A DNA stretch of 64,000 nucleotides from assembly GCA_022749755.1 (NCBI GenBank), contig CM040449.1, positions 9,681,657 through 9,745,656 of the forward strand, given 5' to 3'. This document shows positions 19,768 through 32,750 of this stretch, piece by piece. Under the pieces are notes generated by a model. The model was not told where the DNA came from. It worked only from the letters and a program-made list of their open reading frames with translations, and ran no database searches. This stretch comes from Azadirachta indica (lineage: Eukaryota; Streptophyta; Magnoliopsida; Sapindales; Meliaceae). Each line of letters begins with the position of its first letter. The first letter of the stretch is position 1. A program made the translations under genes and the position numbers.

Positions 19768-20880
19768 TTGCAATCCTTAGATTATGAGTTTTGGGAAATT
19801 GTTTGTTATCATATATTTATTCTGAAAGTAATAAATGAATGGAGTGACATAAATAGGAAAAATGCATCTTTAAATGTTAGAGCTTTGAATATTTTGTCTT
19901 GTGCATTAAATAAGAATAATTTAAATAAATTCTCAATGTTCAATTCCACTCATGATGTTTGGTTAGTCTTGCAAGAATTTTATGAAGGTACTAACTAAAC
20001 CAAAGAGGCTATGGACTCATTTGATGTTCATCACCAACCTCTCATGAACTACAAAGTAGAGCATGAAGATGATGAGAGCAAAAATGAAGACACCAACATG
20101 TGCTTCATAGCACTTGGAGAGGATAAGGTAAGTGATTTTGAACCTTTATATTCATATGATGAATTGTTGGATGCATTTGAAGAGTTACATAATTGTTTTG
20201 AAAAATTGATTTCCAAAAATTGCATTCTTAAAAGGAAAATTGATAATCTCCAAATTGAGATTGAATCCATGAAAGGGGAGAAGAGTATTCTTGAAAATGA
20301 AAATGCTACTTTAAAGAGTGAGAAAATTGCTTTGAAATATAAGATAAAACTTTACAAAAGGAAAATGAAATTTTGAAAAACAAAATTGATAGTTTGCAAG
20401 AGAAAGCTCATGGTTTTTAAGAAGATAGAAAAATATTTCAAAGAGAGATAGATTTTCTAAAACAAAGCCCTACTTTTTCACAAGAATTTGAGTACTCGAA
20501 AGTTCATGATTTATCAAAAGAAAATGAGGGGCTTGAGAAAATGACTATTGAATTAAATGAAATTGTTTTGAAATTTACCAATAGTCAAAAGAATTTTGAA
20601 AAGTTACTTGGTTCTCAAAAATGTGTTTCTGACAATAGAGGTATTAGGTACAAGCCTCACATTAGACAAAGATATTTGAAAAATTATTTTTTGTAGGCTA
20701 TATCTTTGAATGATTCTAAAATTGCATGCAATTATTGTAATGGTATTGGTCATTGGAGTTTTGCATGCCTTATTAAGAAAAATATATATATTGGTGTTAG
20801 AAAGATTTGGGTTCCAAAGGAACCAAAGCTAACATTCATGGACCCATAATGATTTGGATACTAAAGTGAAAAACTTGAAT
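19768..20880 (+). pseudogene. SIRE-type Ty1/copia gag
   Basis: Begins with the conserved copia Gag start (LDYEFWEIV...), then KKNASLNVRALNILSCALNKN-like residues and HDVWLVLQEFYEGTN, a stop near 19998, an acidic stretch (EHEDDESKNEDTNMCFIA), a Lys/Glu/Asn-rich coiled coil (about 20150-20600) and a zinc knuckle CNYCNGIGHWSFAC (C-x2-C-x4-H-x4-C, 20727-20768) followed by IWVPKEPK. Stops at 19998, 20376 and after about 20420 inactivate it. No protease, integrase or RT follows, so the element is internally deleted. Confidence 0.85.
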
Positions 20881-22415
20881 ATCTTTTTGTAGGCACCAAA
20901 ATCAAGGAATGATGGGTAATTCCTTGATCAGGATTTGTGGTAGATAGAAACACCCAATGGTATGCAACAAATGCTTGAATAAAATGCAAGGAGAAGAATA
21001 AGTGTATGGGCAAAATTGGTTTTAGAATTCTTGATTTATCTCTGCAATGACATTATGCTCAATTGTTAGCTCACATTTTCAAAACAATTTTTATGGTTTA
21101 TGTTTGTTAATATGCTTGTGTGAAATAGGCATGTCATGGTAGATCCTTGGTATTGTAGTAAGAAAATTCTTGGCTTACCTCTTGATTGTTTAATGTCCAA
21201 ATTTTCTAGCCAAGCTTTCATGTCATGTGTTGTGGTTAGAACTAACATATGTTTTACTTGAGGTATACTTGCATTTATCGATTTGTGCAAAACATCTCTC
21301 ATGCCCTTTTTGTACTTTAATGTGCTCTTGCTTGTGGATGCATTTGTTCATCATGTCAAAATGGCTTTGAAATGAAATTTGATCATTTTATGGCTATTAT
21401 TTTAATTTCATTTAAGCCAAATATCAAGTATCTAGAATCAAGAATGGATGGCTTAGCATTAGGAAGTGTAAGTGACTATTTCTACACTTTGAGAACCTGA
21501 CAATCAACTTGAAAGAAATTTTGGAACTGATTGGTAATGTTTTATGAGAAAAATGATTTATGATTAAAAAGCTGCAAATGTCTAGTTTTTGTATAATTAT
21601 ACAAAACCAATTCAGACATAATTACAAGCAAACATACTGGGATTGACCTATATAGGTTAAAACTGTTTGAAAGATGTAATAGGCCAAAAGTTTGAATTTT
21701 TCTAGGGTGAATGCACTAAAAGAGATGGTGCAAAATATATGGACTAGAAGCTCCAGATGTGATTTTATATAAGTTTATGTTACTCAATTTGAATATCTCT
21801 ATAGAAAGATATATAACTCCATGAATGATAATAGGTGAGAAAATAGAGTGGAAATAGGGCAAGCAAGGTGAGCCAAATCATGAGAATTCGGTCTACCGAA
21901 TTGCTCAAGTTGGTTGAACAAAAACTGAAGGCTTTTTGGCTCTTTATTGCTGTCCACTTTGGTTAACTAAACGTACTCACTCCTTTCTCTAAACATCCTA
22001 AAACACTTCCCCCAAATCTAGCTTTACCCATGTGAGCATTTGAAAGATCAAATTGGATATTAGAGTATTACAGGAAGTTCATTAAGAAAAACAAGTGAGA
22101 GCTCTAAAAAAAGATGAGTCATTGGAAAGCAAATAGAAGCAAGCTTACAAACCTAAACCATCAAAGGTTTGATTGTAGAAAAATATCAATTTAGCATGCA
22201 TTTTCATTTGCTTGTATTGTGTTTTGGAAAGCATTAACTCCTTCTTATTCTTGAATATGCATTTATTGTTTTGATGATTTGTGTTTGATTAAGGATGATT
22301 TGTGTTTGTTATGTTGGAGATTTATATGACATACAATGCATTAAGGGGGAAAAATGATTATATTTTGTGTTGGATTAGAGTGCATTTTCATCAACGCATT
22401 GTATTGTCTTGGGTA
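20881..22415 (+). mobile_element. Non-coding internal region of SIRE-type element
   Basis: No recognisable pol. It leads from gag to the first LTR and includes GCATTAAGGGGGAAAAA near 22340, a decayed purine tract. Short palindromic motifs like those of the LTR (TCGGTCTACCGAATT near 21888) occur. Confidence 0.5.
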
Positions 22416-24062
22416 TGTTAGCCTTAAGGCTTATAACTCATTATTTTGATGATAACAAACATTGATATTCTTAATTGACTACATTCTTCTTATAGCATTT
22501 ATTGTTATACTTTTAGCATGAAGAAATTAGAATGCAATTATGAAGACACAAAGGACATAAAAAATGAAAGCATTCATGATGAGCAAAATTGGAATCCCCA
22601 AGAACAATTTGAGAAAAGATTTGAAGAATTGAAGACACACATTAGGTGATTTCTTATTTTGTAATGTGTTTTTGAAATTGAATATTGATTTGCACTTAAA
22701 AGTTCAAATTCATTTTTTATTAAAACAAATCATTTTTAAAGTTTTTCAAATATTTATATGACTATATGGTTTTGAAATAATTATTTTAAATATATGAAAA
22801 ATAGTCATTTTTTTTAGGACAATTTGAAAGATTTTGAAATTTGAAAACAGACCAAAATGCAAAGTTTTCAAAACTGTCAGAAAATCGATTTAGAGAAATT
22901 TGATTCAACAAAACCGGTTTAGACCAGTTAAGTCTTGAATATCTTCAGTTCAACCAATTTTCAAAAGTTCAAAACCTAAAATTTAAATCAAAGTGCAAAG
23001 TTTTCAAACCTTCAAAATGGACCAAAATGCAAAGATTTAAAAATTGCCAGAAAACCGGTTTAGAGAAACTTGGTCTAATAAAACCGGTTAAGACCGGTTT
23101 GGTCGACTAAACAAGATTAGTCGGTCAACCAAGCCAGTAGCAGAATGTAAGGATTTGGGTCAGTCGACCGAACTAAACCAGTCCTTCAACCGAACTGAAC
23201 TAGTCGGTCAACCGAACCTTGCAAATCAGTCAACGAAACCCTTGGTTTTTAAACACCACTTTCTGTGACTTTCCTGATCGACCGAACTAACACCCTTGGT
23301 CAACTGATTTGCACGAAAATTTAAATTTTTGGGTCTTTAATGGCTAGTAACGGCTAGTTTTTCAATTTTTACTATAAATACTAGCCTAAACTAATTTGGA
23401 ACAAGTTTTGCACACTTGGAAAACTTTGTTGCATATCTTAGTAGTGCAATATAAAGAATTTGAGCTTTCATTTGCAAATCAAACATCAAATTCATTCCAC
23501 ACTCTAGCTTTCACTTGTATCATTCTTTGAAGAGTGTTTTCTACTTTTTTACATTGTAATTCTTGAGAGATTAAGTTAAGGGAAACACATTTGGGTAAGG
23601 TTTGAGTGACACCTGCAAGTCACTTTGATTGTAAGGGTTGAAGAGATACCTGATTAAGTCCGCTTGGTGTAAGGTTTAAGTGGCACCCGAAAGACCACTT
23701 CGTGTTGTATTTGTTAGCCTTAAGTTGAAGGCATTTTAGTGGAATCCTCAAGCGGGTGAGCTTAGAGGTGTGGACGTAGGCCAGAGTTTGCCGAACCACG
23801 TAAAAACTATTGTGTTTGATCTCTCTCCCTATACTCTTTATTTTTGTTTATCATTATATTTGCTATACATATTATTCTTATACACTTGAGCTTGTATTGT
23901 GATAATTCACATATTGATTATTGAGTTGTTTGTTAAATTTGTTATATAACACTTTAGAAAGATTTAAATTGCATAGTATTAGTTGTTGGGTTGTTTTAAA
24001 AGTATTAAAATCCGTAAAAACCCAATTCACCCCCTCTCTTGGGTTGCCTTAGTTGTATTTCA
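22416..24062 (+). repeat. SIRE-type LTR, copy 1
   Basis: Starts TGTTAGCCTTAAGGCTTATAA and ends GTATTTCA, about 1647 bp. It carries a TATA-like ACTATAAATACTAGCC near 23372 and a conserved R/U5 segment (GGACGTAGGCCAGAGTTTGCCGAACCACG, about 23772-23800). Bases 22880-23310 hold a cluster of CGGTCAACCGAAC and AAACCGGTTT palindromic motifs. A degenerate primer site may follow (GGTATCC at 24064). Confidence 0.8.
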
Positions 24063-24883
24063 GGGTATCCATATTGTGTAAGGCTATAAATGGAAGAAAA
24101 AAGAGAAAAGTATGTGAATGTTGAATGGTAATTGGTAATATAGAAGTGCACTTTCACTTTCTCTTTCTCTTTCTCTTTTATGTTGGATGTATTGTTTTGA
24201 TGATAAATACTATGAATGAAGTTCATGAAAGCATTTTTGTTGTTGTTTTTGATAGTGTTAAAAAAGGGAGAGATATGAAATTTTTGCAAAAGTGTTTTTA
24301 TTTGTCGAAAAGGAAACATTTTGCAATAATTTCATTTTTCCAAGGTTTGATGTGTAAAAGTGGGAGAATCTTGTGGTATGCAATACACATAGAGAGAAAT
24401 GTGTTCTATTTTTTTTATATGCTACATTGATTTCACACAATGAGTGCATTTTCTTTTATGAATAAGTTCATCTTTGAAATGTTTGCACTCTTGAAACAAA
24501 AAAAGGGAGAAATTCTTAATAGCTTAATCTTATTCTCTTCCATCCTTGTAATTGTTTGCGATTGCTCAAAATTTTTGGGGGAGTTTCTACTTTGAATATT
24601 CTCTAAAACACCCTCTAAAATATGTTTTCTAAATTGTTATCATGCTCTTTAATTTGATATTTCTTTTGATGATAACAAAAGGGGGAGAACTTGTTGATTG
24701 CAATTTGCTTAAGATGAAATGCCTATTACATGCTCTTATGCTTAAATGTTTCACATATGATATGACTGAGCGGAATCATGAATTTTAGATAAGCATGAAT
24801 TTTGGATGTGCAACACTTCTTTAATTTATGAGTTATATTTCTTTTATCAATCAACGGTTTGTCATCATAAAAAAGGGGGAGAT
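24063..24883 (+). mobile_element. Short internal region between tandem SIRE-type LTRs
   Basis: 820 bp without recognisable protein. A TTTCTC-rich tract lies at 24149-24180. Two AAAAGGGGGAGA purine tracts occur, at 24677-24687 and 24872-24883; the second directly precedes the next LTR and is its polypurine tract. The pair of LTRs plus this region forms a 3.86-kb deletion derivative, in tandem with the gag-bearing part on the left. Confidence 0.65.
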
Positions 24884-26272
24884 TGTTAGCTTTAAGGCTC
24901 ATAATTTATTGTTTTAATGATAACAAATATTCATATTTTTAACTAACTAAATTCCTCTTGTAGCATTTATTGTGATATTTTTAGCATGAAAAATTGGAGC
25001 AATTGTAAACATTCAAAATGAAAGCGCTGAAGAAAAATATAATGGAAACCTTTGAACAAAATTGAAGAATTAAAGACAAAAAAATTAGCTATTTTTTATT
25101 TGTAATGTGTCATCGAAATTGAATATTGATTTATACTTAAAAATTCAAGATATTTTATGCATATCATTAATTTTGAAAATCGAATCAAACTACAAGTTTT
25201 TAAAACCTGAAATAGGGATTAAAATACAAGATTTGAAAACCCTAAAAAAAGACCAAAATGCAAACTTTTCAAACCTGATGAATAGTATCCATAAATAGTA
25301 CCATAAACAGTGTTGGTCAATGGAGCTAGAGGCAAAATGTCTCTCATGGTCAGTTGCACAATTGCATGATTGACTTAGGCCTTTTAGTCAATCGAAATGG
25401 CTAACATGGTCAATCAACTTCCTGGGCTTTTAGTTTTTGACTTCTGATTTTCATTTTGGTTGACTGAATTGAACTATATGGTTGATTGACCTTTAGAAAA
25501 ATTTGAATTTTCCCTTATAGTGGCTAGTAATGACTAGTTTTCTAACTTTGACTATAAATAATAGTCTGAACTTATTTGGAACAATTTTCACACGTTTGGG
25601 AAAATTAGAAAACATATTTTACAAGTGCATTACAAATATTTAAGCTTTCATTTTCAAATCAAACATTAAATTTAGTACACACTCTAGCTTTGATTTGTAA
25701 CATTCAAAAGAAAGATTGTTTGTTTATTACTTGATCATACTCTTTGATCAAGGACATTTCCCTTGTATTTCTTGTGAGGTTGAGTGTGAGGCAAACATAC
25801 TTGGTGTGAGGTTCGATTGACACTCTTAAGTCACTTGGTTGTAGAGGTAGGAGAGGCACTCGATCAAGTCCTCTTGGTATTAGGTTTAAGTGGCATCCAA
25901 AAGTCCACTTAAAGTTTTATTTACTTGCCTCATGTTGAAGGCATCATAGTGGAATCCTCAAGAGGGTTGGCTTAAAGGCGTAGATGTAGGCCAGAGTTTG
26001 TTGAACCACGTAAAAACTATTATGTCAATCCCTCTCCATATACTTTTTGTTATTGTTTATATTTGTATTTGTTACATACATTACTCTCAGATACTTGAAA
26101 CTTAAATTGTTGACATTTATATATTGGTGATTAGGATTGTGTATTGAATTTATTATATTACACTGTAGAAGGATTTGAATTTGCTTAGTGTTGGTATTGG
26201 GTTGCTTTAAATTTGTTAAAATTCTTGAAAATCTAATTCACCCTATTCTTGGGTTGTCTCAATGGTATTTCA
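24884..26272 (+). repeat. SIRE-type LTR, copy 2
   Basis: Starts TGTTAGCTTTAAGGC right after the purine tract and ends GGTATTTCA, about 1389 bp. It is clearly diverged from copy 1, shorter, and its palindromic cluster is decayed. The R/U5 segment is kept (GTAGATGTAGGCCAGAGTTTG, about 25981). No primer site or target duplication was recognised on its right. Confidence 0.78.
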
Positions 26273-26534
26273 ATTATGATCCATTATCATACTGTTGTGG
26301 CTTTTGCATTGATACTAGGACTTTCTCGCTCATAGTTTTTAGGTATAAAAGTGGCAATAGGTGGCAGTAACAAATCTCTTCATTCAAATTCAAGCTGGTT
26401 TTCTAGGATTGCAACATTATGACTCTCAGACCATTTAGTGCAATCCAAGAGACGTGATAGGCCTTACTCCTTACAACTCAGAAAAAGGTTATGAAAGCGT
26501 AATTTAGATCAAGAGGCCCAGCGATATCGAAATC
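26273..26534 (+). repeat. Older repeat R, left part
   Basis: Aligns with 54955-55225: ATACTAGGA, TTTTTAGGTAT, TTCAAATTCAAGC, GATTGCAACATTATGA, GGCCTTA..CCTTACAACT, and CAAGAGGCCCAG. It is interrupted at 26535 by the Tat/Athila-like element and resumes at 40204. Confidence 0.65.
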
Positions 26535-27842
26535 TGATAATTGTCTAAAAATACATCATTTACATATATTTTTTAAGACACTACTGCATTACTATAGAGT
26601 TTAATGTCCCTAATTCTGCATAAAATGTAAACTTCAATGTCATAATTTTAATTTGCATATTTTCATGATCTAAAACATAAATACTTGTAACTATGTATAG
26701 TTGTACAAAATGGCATGAGTATAACACTTTGTATTTAAGTATTAATGTGCTGTATTTTTGTCTATAGGTGTAAAGGAGTGCAAATTACAATTAAAAAGAA
26801 TTAAATTGTTGACATGTATATTAGTCATTTAAGCATGAATCAATTTTTAGCCCATAACTTTGTGTGAACATATCCAAATGCAATGATTTTTATTGCAAGT
26901 GAAAGTGACTCAATTAACTTGAGCATGCTTTACTATTTTAATCATATCTCACAATATGTACCTCCAAATGACATGACTTTTAAAGCATGGGAAAGCTTAC
27001 TTAATGTCCAATTTTTTGATGAGCACTTTCTCTAACTAGGTATGGATGATAGTCAAATGTGAGGCATAACTTGGTTATCAGTGTTATGATGAAATCTGTA
27101 ACTTTCATGTGTTTATATATATAAAGCCTCATTGTTGTTGCCCATACAAACCTTAGTGTTGAAGATTTTGGGAGAGAGTTGAGAGAGCTTTTGCTCTCTT
27201 AACATTAGGAAAATTTTCTTTTTGTTTGTTCCTTACAAAATATTTTTCTAAATTAGTAGTTAGGATTAAAGGTTAAGTTTTGATGATTTATAGTTTTGTT
27301 CTTCGATTCTTTGCTTTGTACTTCATTGTTAAACTTTTTTATTGATTGAATACTATTTTTTGCAAGTGTTTTTGCTTTGTTAGAAACCTTGATTCATTGT
27401 TAATGAAAGTTACATTTAATGTTTGGACATTTTTCTACATATCAATCAACAAGGTAACATATAGTTTTTCATCATTAATTTGAAGGTTAGTGTTTTGGTT
27501 TCTTTATGCTAAAATGTTAGTCATCTTCCAATTAAGATCACTTTTTAGTTGATTCTTAATTTTGTATCTAAAAAGGATCAAGAATAATTTTCTATATATA
27601 TATATATATATCATCAAAATGTATCCCTAATACCCTACTATCTAATAATAGTAAATTTAAATTTAACAATTAACAAAATCATTTAACATTCATAATATTT
27701 GCATAATTGAACTTGTAATATTGGGACCTTTGGACTTTTGTATTTAATATAACCAATTCCTTGTGGATTGACACTCATACTTTCAATTCTTTATTACTTA
27801 AGACAACTTACACTTAAGTATTACAATCTAAAATTTATAGCA
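26535..27842 (+). repeat. Tat/Athila-like element, left LTR
   Basis: Starts TGATAATTGTCTAAAAATAC and ends TTATAGCA, 1308 bp. It aligns with 30946-31001 joined to 38768-40203. It contains TATATATATAAAG near 27114, about 80 bp before a GAGAGAGTTGAGAGAGC motif, and a TA repeat near 27592. The right LTR has about 240 extra bp (39033-39285) that this copy lacks. Confidence 0.82.
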
Positions 27843-27848
27843 AGTGTT

Positions 27849-27866
27849 TGACGCCGTTATTGGTGA
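27849..27866 (+). promoter_or_regulatory. Degenerate primer binding site (Asp tRNA)
   Basis: TGACGCCGTTATTGGTGA resembles TGGCGCCGTTGCCGGGGA, complementary to the 3' end of plant Asp tRNA and typical of Tat and Athila elements. It sits six bases after the LTR end, the usual spacing in these elements (CA-AGTGTT-TG). Confidence 0.75.
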
Positions 27867-30800
27867 ATTATGACTTGTATAAAGTTTACTTGTTCTAATT
27901 TAGTTTTATTTTACTAACTCTAACTTTAACTCTAACTTAACTCTGACACTAATATTTAACTTATCATGTTTCTTTCTTGTTATTTATATCTTTTGCTTTT
28001 ATTAATTAGGAGGCTTAGCCACCCATTTGTATTTTTTAATTTATCATGTTTAAATTAATGTTGTATTGTATTTTACTTTATATCAAGGCTAATTTAATTA
28101 TTTTGTTTGTCTAGTATATGATTGGTTCTACCGTCTAATTTTTATTTTGTTAGTTATTGTGCTATTATTTATAATTGTTTTATTTTTATCAAGAGGAAGG
28201 TTGTACTGCCGCTTTTTTTATTTTTTTTATTATTGTTGTTCTAACATTTTTTTATTATTATTGAATTTTATTTTATTTTATTTATGCTTAAGTGGTATCG
28301 TGATCCTCAATCATATCACTTGGTGAAAGCTTTGTGCGTTCAATAGAAGGGTGAATTTCCTGCCCAACCGCAATGAAATTCGACAAGTTAATTATAGTAA
28401 GTGATTGTAATTAAAATGGCACACAACCTGAGAACATCAATTTTATCACAACCTTTTGAAGTGGTGAGATTATTGATAAAAACTTTCTTTTGAAAGAAAA
28501 TAGTCTCAATGAACCATCAAATTCAATAAGTGATGAAAATAATAATGAGCCTAAGTTGTGTAATATTGAAAAGTGCCATGTTCTTGCTTTTTTTCCTCAA
28601 ATATTGTAACCAATCTAGAAAGTGAGTCAAAACCCTAAAATTCTTGAATTTGTTCAAGATTGTTCTAATGTTTCATGCAATTTTGATTCTTTGGAAGTTT
28701 GTACAAATGGTTTCAATGATTTCAACTTTGAAAGAAACTCTGAAATGTCTCACATTTTTGGTAATGATTTTTAATAGACATTGCTTGAAACCATTCTTTG
28801 ATAATTTCACGAGTGAAAATGAGCCCATTGGAATTAGATGATCCAATTTATTATGATCCATTGTTTTTTTTTTTTATCTTTTTACATCTTTTTTGTTTAC
28901 TATTAGTTATTGGTTTTGTGTTTTAGTTTTTTAAGAGTACAATCAATGTCTTTAGGAATGCCGTCTATAACATAAATGATGGATTAAGTAAGGAGTCTTT
29001 GGAAAACATTCTATTGACTCTTAAGATGCATTCTAGTGGATACGTGCAACATGAAATTCTTAATTTTTACACACAATGTCAAAAAAAAGTGATCTTTATA
29101 GTTTTCGGAATTTGACTTTAGAAGACCTTGTTTGTGAATTTATGAGAAAATTGGATGAGAAGATAATCTTGGACCATAGAAAGCATTTAGGCCGTTACTA
29201 GACGTAAATCTAGAGGAAGATGTGAGCCACAATCATAACTATTTGTAAAAATTGATATTTAGCTATCATTGGTTTTTTTCATTACTAGGATCCATTGTTT
29301 TTCGCATTCTTCACATTGTTTTTCGTATTTTTTTTTATCTTAGTATGTTAGTAAATAGTTGTTTTTGTGTTCTTTCTTTTTTCTTTTTCCTTTGTTGGAG
29401 ACTACAACATCAAAAGTATAAGCCCCTTTAACTTTCCAGGTGACATTTACACCGCTCCTTTATTTTTATTTTTAATTATTATATTCTCTCTATATTTCTC
29501 ATCTTTTAACATTGAGGACAATGTTTTATTTAGGTTGGGGGGTAAGGTGTCTTCTTTCTTCAAAAAATAAAAAATTTCATAATTTTCAAACATTAGGGTT
29601 GGTTATTATCCTTTGCTTAGACAAATAACATACCATGTTTTCTTGAATTTTATGTTAAAGTTAGGAATAAATGAGGAAACTAAAGTTTGATGAGTGAGAT
29701 GAATCTAATTGTTGGAGGAACTGCATGCCATTTAATTTTCCTTGGAGAACACCCTTTTTGGCCTATCATTTGTGCATAACTTTTGTTATATTGATCTATA
29801 GATTCAGATTTTCAAACTTTGCTTCAAAAAAAAAAAAAAATTTTGTGTTCCTATATTTGAAAGCCCATTAAGCTAATTGATATGAATAACTATCATATTT
29901 CCTTAAAAAAATGATAGAAGGGATTCTTTGATCCATTTGAGCCTTTCAAGCCTACCTTTCAAAATGCTTTTCTTAGTAAGCCCTTTTGAGCCAATAAATA
30001 AAAGCTTTTTTATTTGTTAGTGATTTACCATACCAAACTCCACTTTTGGAGTACCAACCCTATTTCATGTTATCCCATACCATTTTATGTTTAAAGAGAG
30101 TTTATTTTTCAAAGGAAAAGGAAGGTGAAAAAAAAAAGGGGAAACAAAAACAGAATAATGAAAGGAAGGAGTTCTTAAAGATATTTATATACTTTTGCAT
30201 GAAAAAAGAAATCAGAGAGAATGAAGAAAATTATAAATTACTCTTCTTTCTCAAAAAAAAAAGTGGAAAAGAAAATTTATTGACCCACCATCTTATTATG
30301 TTCATAACATCTAAGTTATCAAACATATGACTTTGTTTGTCCTTTCCTTTTTTTAGTTAACCTTGTCTGAAGCCGACATTATGTCCTAATAAAAGTCCTT
30401 CTTGATTTTGAGAGATTTTGGTTTAAAATAGATACTAGTAATAAGGGTTGAAGAATATGGTATCATAAAAAAAAATGAGAAAAAATATTGAAGCATTTGG
30501 TTGATTATTCATTTGATTTTGAGATCATCTTTATCCAAAAATTGTGGCCAATAATTTCTTTTAACTGGGGTGTGAAACTTGAGTTATCCTTATCTTATTC
30601 TTAGAATTCCATATTGAATGAGTGACATTATCCTAAACATTATAGAGTATATTTTCTTTTGAAATATCATTCATATTTGTGATTTCGGGGATTGGCATGA
30701 TGTTTTAACAATAATGTGAATATGTGTTTGCTTTGATAACAATGTTTCCTTGTAAGTTTCTAACTTATACATGTGATTATAGTTGACTTGGAAGTGATAC

Positions 30801-30945
30801 TTTTCTAGTCTTTGGATGTTCCTCACAACTTTAGTTTTATTGTTGCTACGAAAAAAAAAAAAACCCACCTTCAAAATCCTTCAAAATTTTTATATTATTC
30901 ACCACATAATTTACTAGGGACTAGCAAAATGTTAGTTGAGGGGTG
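27867..30945 (+). mobile_element. Internal region of non-autonomous Tat/Athila-like element
   Basis: Only 3.1 kb with no protease, RT or integrase. Short decayed coding-like patches appear (about 28290-28380, WYRDPQSYHLVKAL). The block at 29510-29546, CATTGAGGACAATGTTT..TTTAGGTTGGGGGGTA, is a signature seen near the 3' end of many plant Tat/Athila internal regions. A purine-rich GTTGAGGGGTG precedes the right LTR. This is a large retrotransposon derivative dependent on others. Confidence 0.65.
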
Positions 30946-31001
30946 TGACAAGTGTCTATAAATACGTCATTTACAAATATTTTATAAGATATTGTTGCAT
31001 T
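30946..31001 (+). repeat. Tat/Athila-like element, right LTR, first 56 bp
   Basis: TGACAAGTGTCTATAAATACGTCATTTAC... aligns with the start of the left LTR. It is interrupted after GCATT by the CACTA element and continues at 38768. Confidence 0.82.
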
Positions 31002-32750
31002 CACTACTAGGGTCCTAATTGTTTAGGCTAGGTGTCAGAAAATATGGATAAAATGAAATTTTTCCCAGAAATAACAGAAGTGTATCACCATTTATTGACA
31101 CTGAATTCGAGGTATCAGGGTTTGCTGATCCTTAAGTGTAACTCAATAAAATGATGTCATTTTTGCAGTAGAATATGGAAAATGACATCGTTTCAGGTGT
31201 GATATTTTTTATTGTTTAAAATTATAAAAAGGAATGATGACTTTTATTACTGTGCCAAATATTAGCTTTAAGTTTTTCCCCACAAGTTTTGATCCCCTCT
31301 CTCACTATTTGACATAACATTACTACATTCTTAATCCTAACCTACAAACCCAAAGCATAGAGTTATTGTTCAATCCTTTACTTAGTCGTCATTTACTAGT
31401 CAAACACCGACCAAGCCTCTGAAACGTAACCCCAAAGCCATCCTTTTTGTTTGACCTCTATAGATTACCCTAAAATAAGCGAGTTTGAAAATTACCTGCA
31501 AAAATTTGTTCGATTTACATAGCCAAATAACCAGTTCAATATTTTAAAGCTTAACTAGGTTTGTATACTTCAATATTTTCTTTGCTTTTCTATTATTTGT
31601 TGAATAGGTTAGGGTTCCATTATTTATTTGGCTTGATTGACCTTGGTTTGTTGAATATTGTTGTCTATTGTGAAGGGCGGTTCTTATATGATGTTCTTGG
31701 AGCAACTTTTTTGGTTTCATTTGGTTTTTCAATGAAACAACACTTTTGTGTCTTTCATTAAATCTATTTTGCATCTGTATTTCAATTCTCTTTCATATTG
31801 TTTTTAGGCATTATATATTTAATATGATGGTTGGGTTTGTTGTGCTTGTATTTAGTTTATCGAGGAGTCAAAAAATTCTTATTTGTGTTTTTTCATCAGA
31901 TATAATTTTGCATGTGTATTATGTTTGTTATTTATCATGTTTTGGTTACTCGGATGTTGTTTTTTAATGGAATGGTTGGATTTCAGTGTTTGGGTTTGTA
32001 CTATTATTTCTTTTTTGTTATTAATTGTATTTGCTAAAATTATTTTTTCCTTTATAGGGATTGCTATTTCTGCTATGTTTTGTTGATTGGAGAGGTTGTT
32101 GTTGCTTTTAGGTCAGTTATCTTACTTATCATTTTTTCTACTTAGAGTATTTTTTTTTGTTGATTGGAGGGTTATTGTTGTTTGGTTGTGATTGATAGAC
32201 ACATTGGAGGTGTGAATTAAAATGGTTGTGGCTATAGATGTGATAGATATTGAAGTGGACTTTTTGTGGCTATAGATGTGCTTGCTATTGAAGTGTTGTT
32301 TCTTATGGCTATAGACATGTTGGATATTTGTACATTGTTTCTTGTGTGTAATTGTGCATATATCTTGTATTCTTTGATTGCATACTGCTTGCATGCATGA
32401 CTTCAAATAGATTGCATATTGATTGTATTAAAAACCATAATTTTGGCATTTTGATAATTTCATACGCTTCAATGTTATGCATATTTTGAATGGTTTGCAC
32501 ACTATGAATAGATTTGATTTTGCTTTGCCTAATTATTAAGTTAGGATTGTTTAGATACTTTGAACATGTGGTATGAATGAAACCCTATTTTCCTTTTCAC
32601 ATTAGATTTTTAAAACTAGAAATAAAAAACATAGTAAATCAGGCCATTAATAAAACCTATTGACATGTAATATATTACAATATTTTGTGTTGTTAACTTC
32701 TAAATAAACTAATGGAATAGTAACAAATAAATAGGTTGCTCGCATAAAAG

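Noticed and set aside
22416..26272. Tandem SIRE-type LTR pair as a simple complete element with target duplication
   Set aside because: The flanks GGGTA and ATTAT do not match, and gag lies to the left of the first LTR in the same orientation.
30046..30330. 94-codon Lys/Glu-rich ORF
   Set aside because: Arises from A-rich low-complexity DNA inside the Tat-like element; no family recognised.
31544..32500. Several 63-94-codon ORFs in CACTA 1
   Set aside because: AT-rich, overlapping on both strands, no motif; upstream non-coding part of the element.
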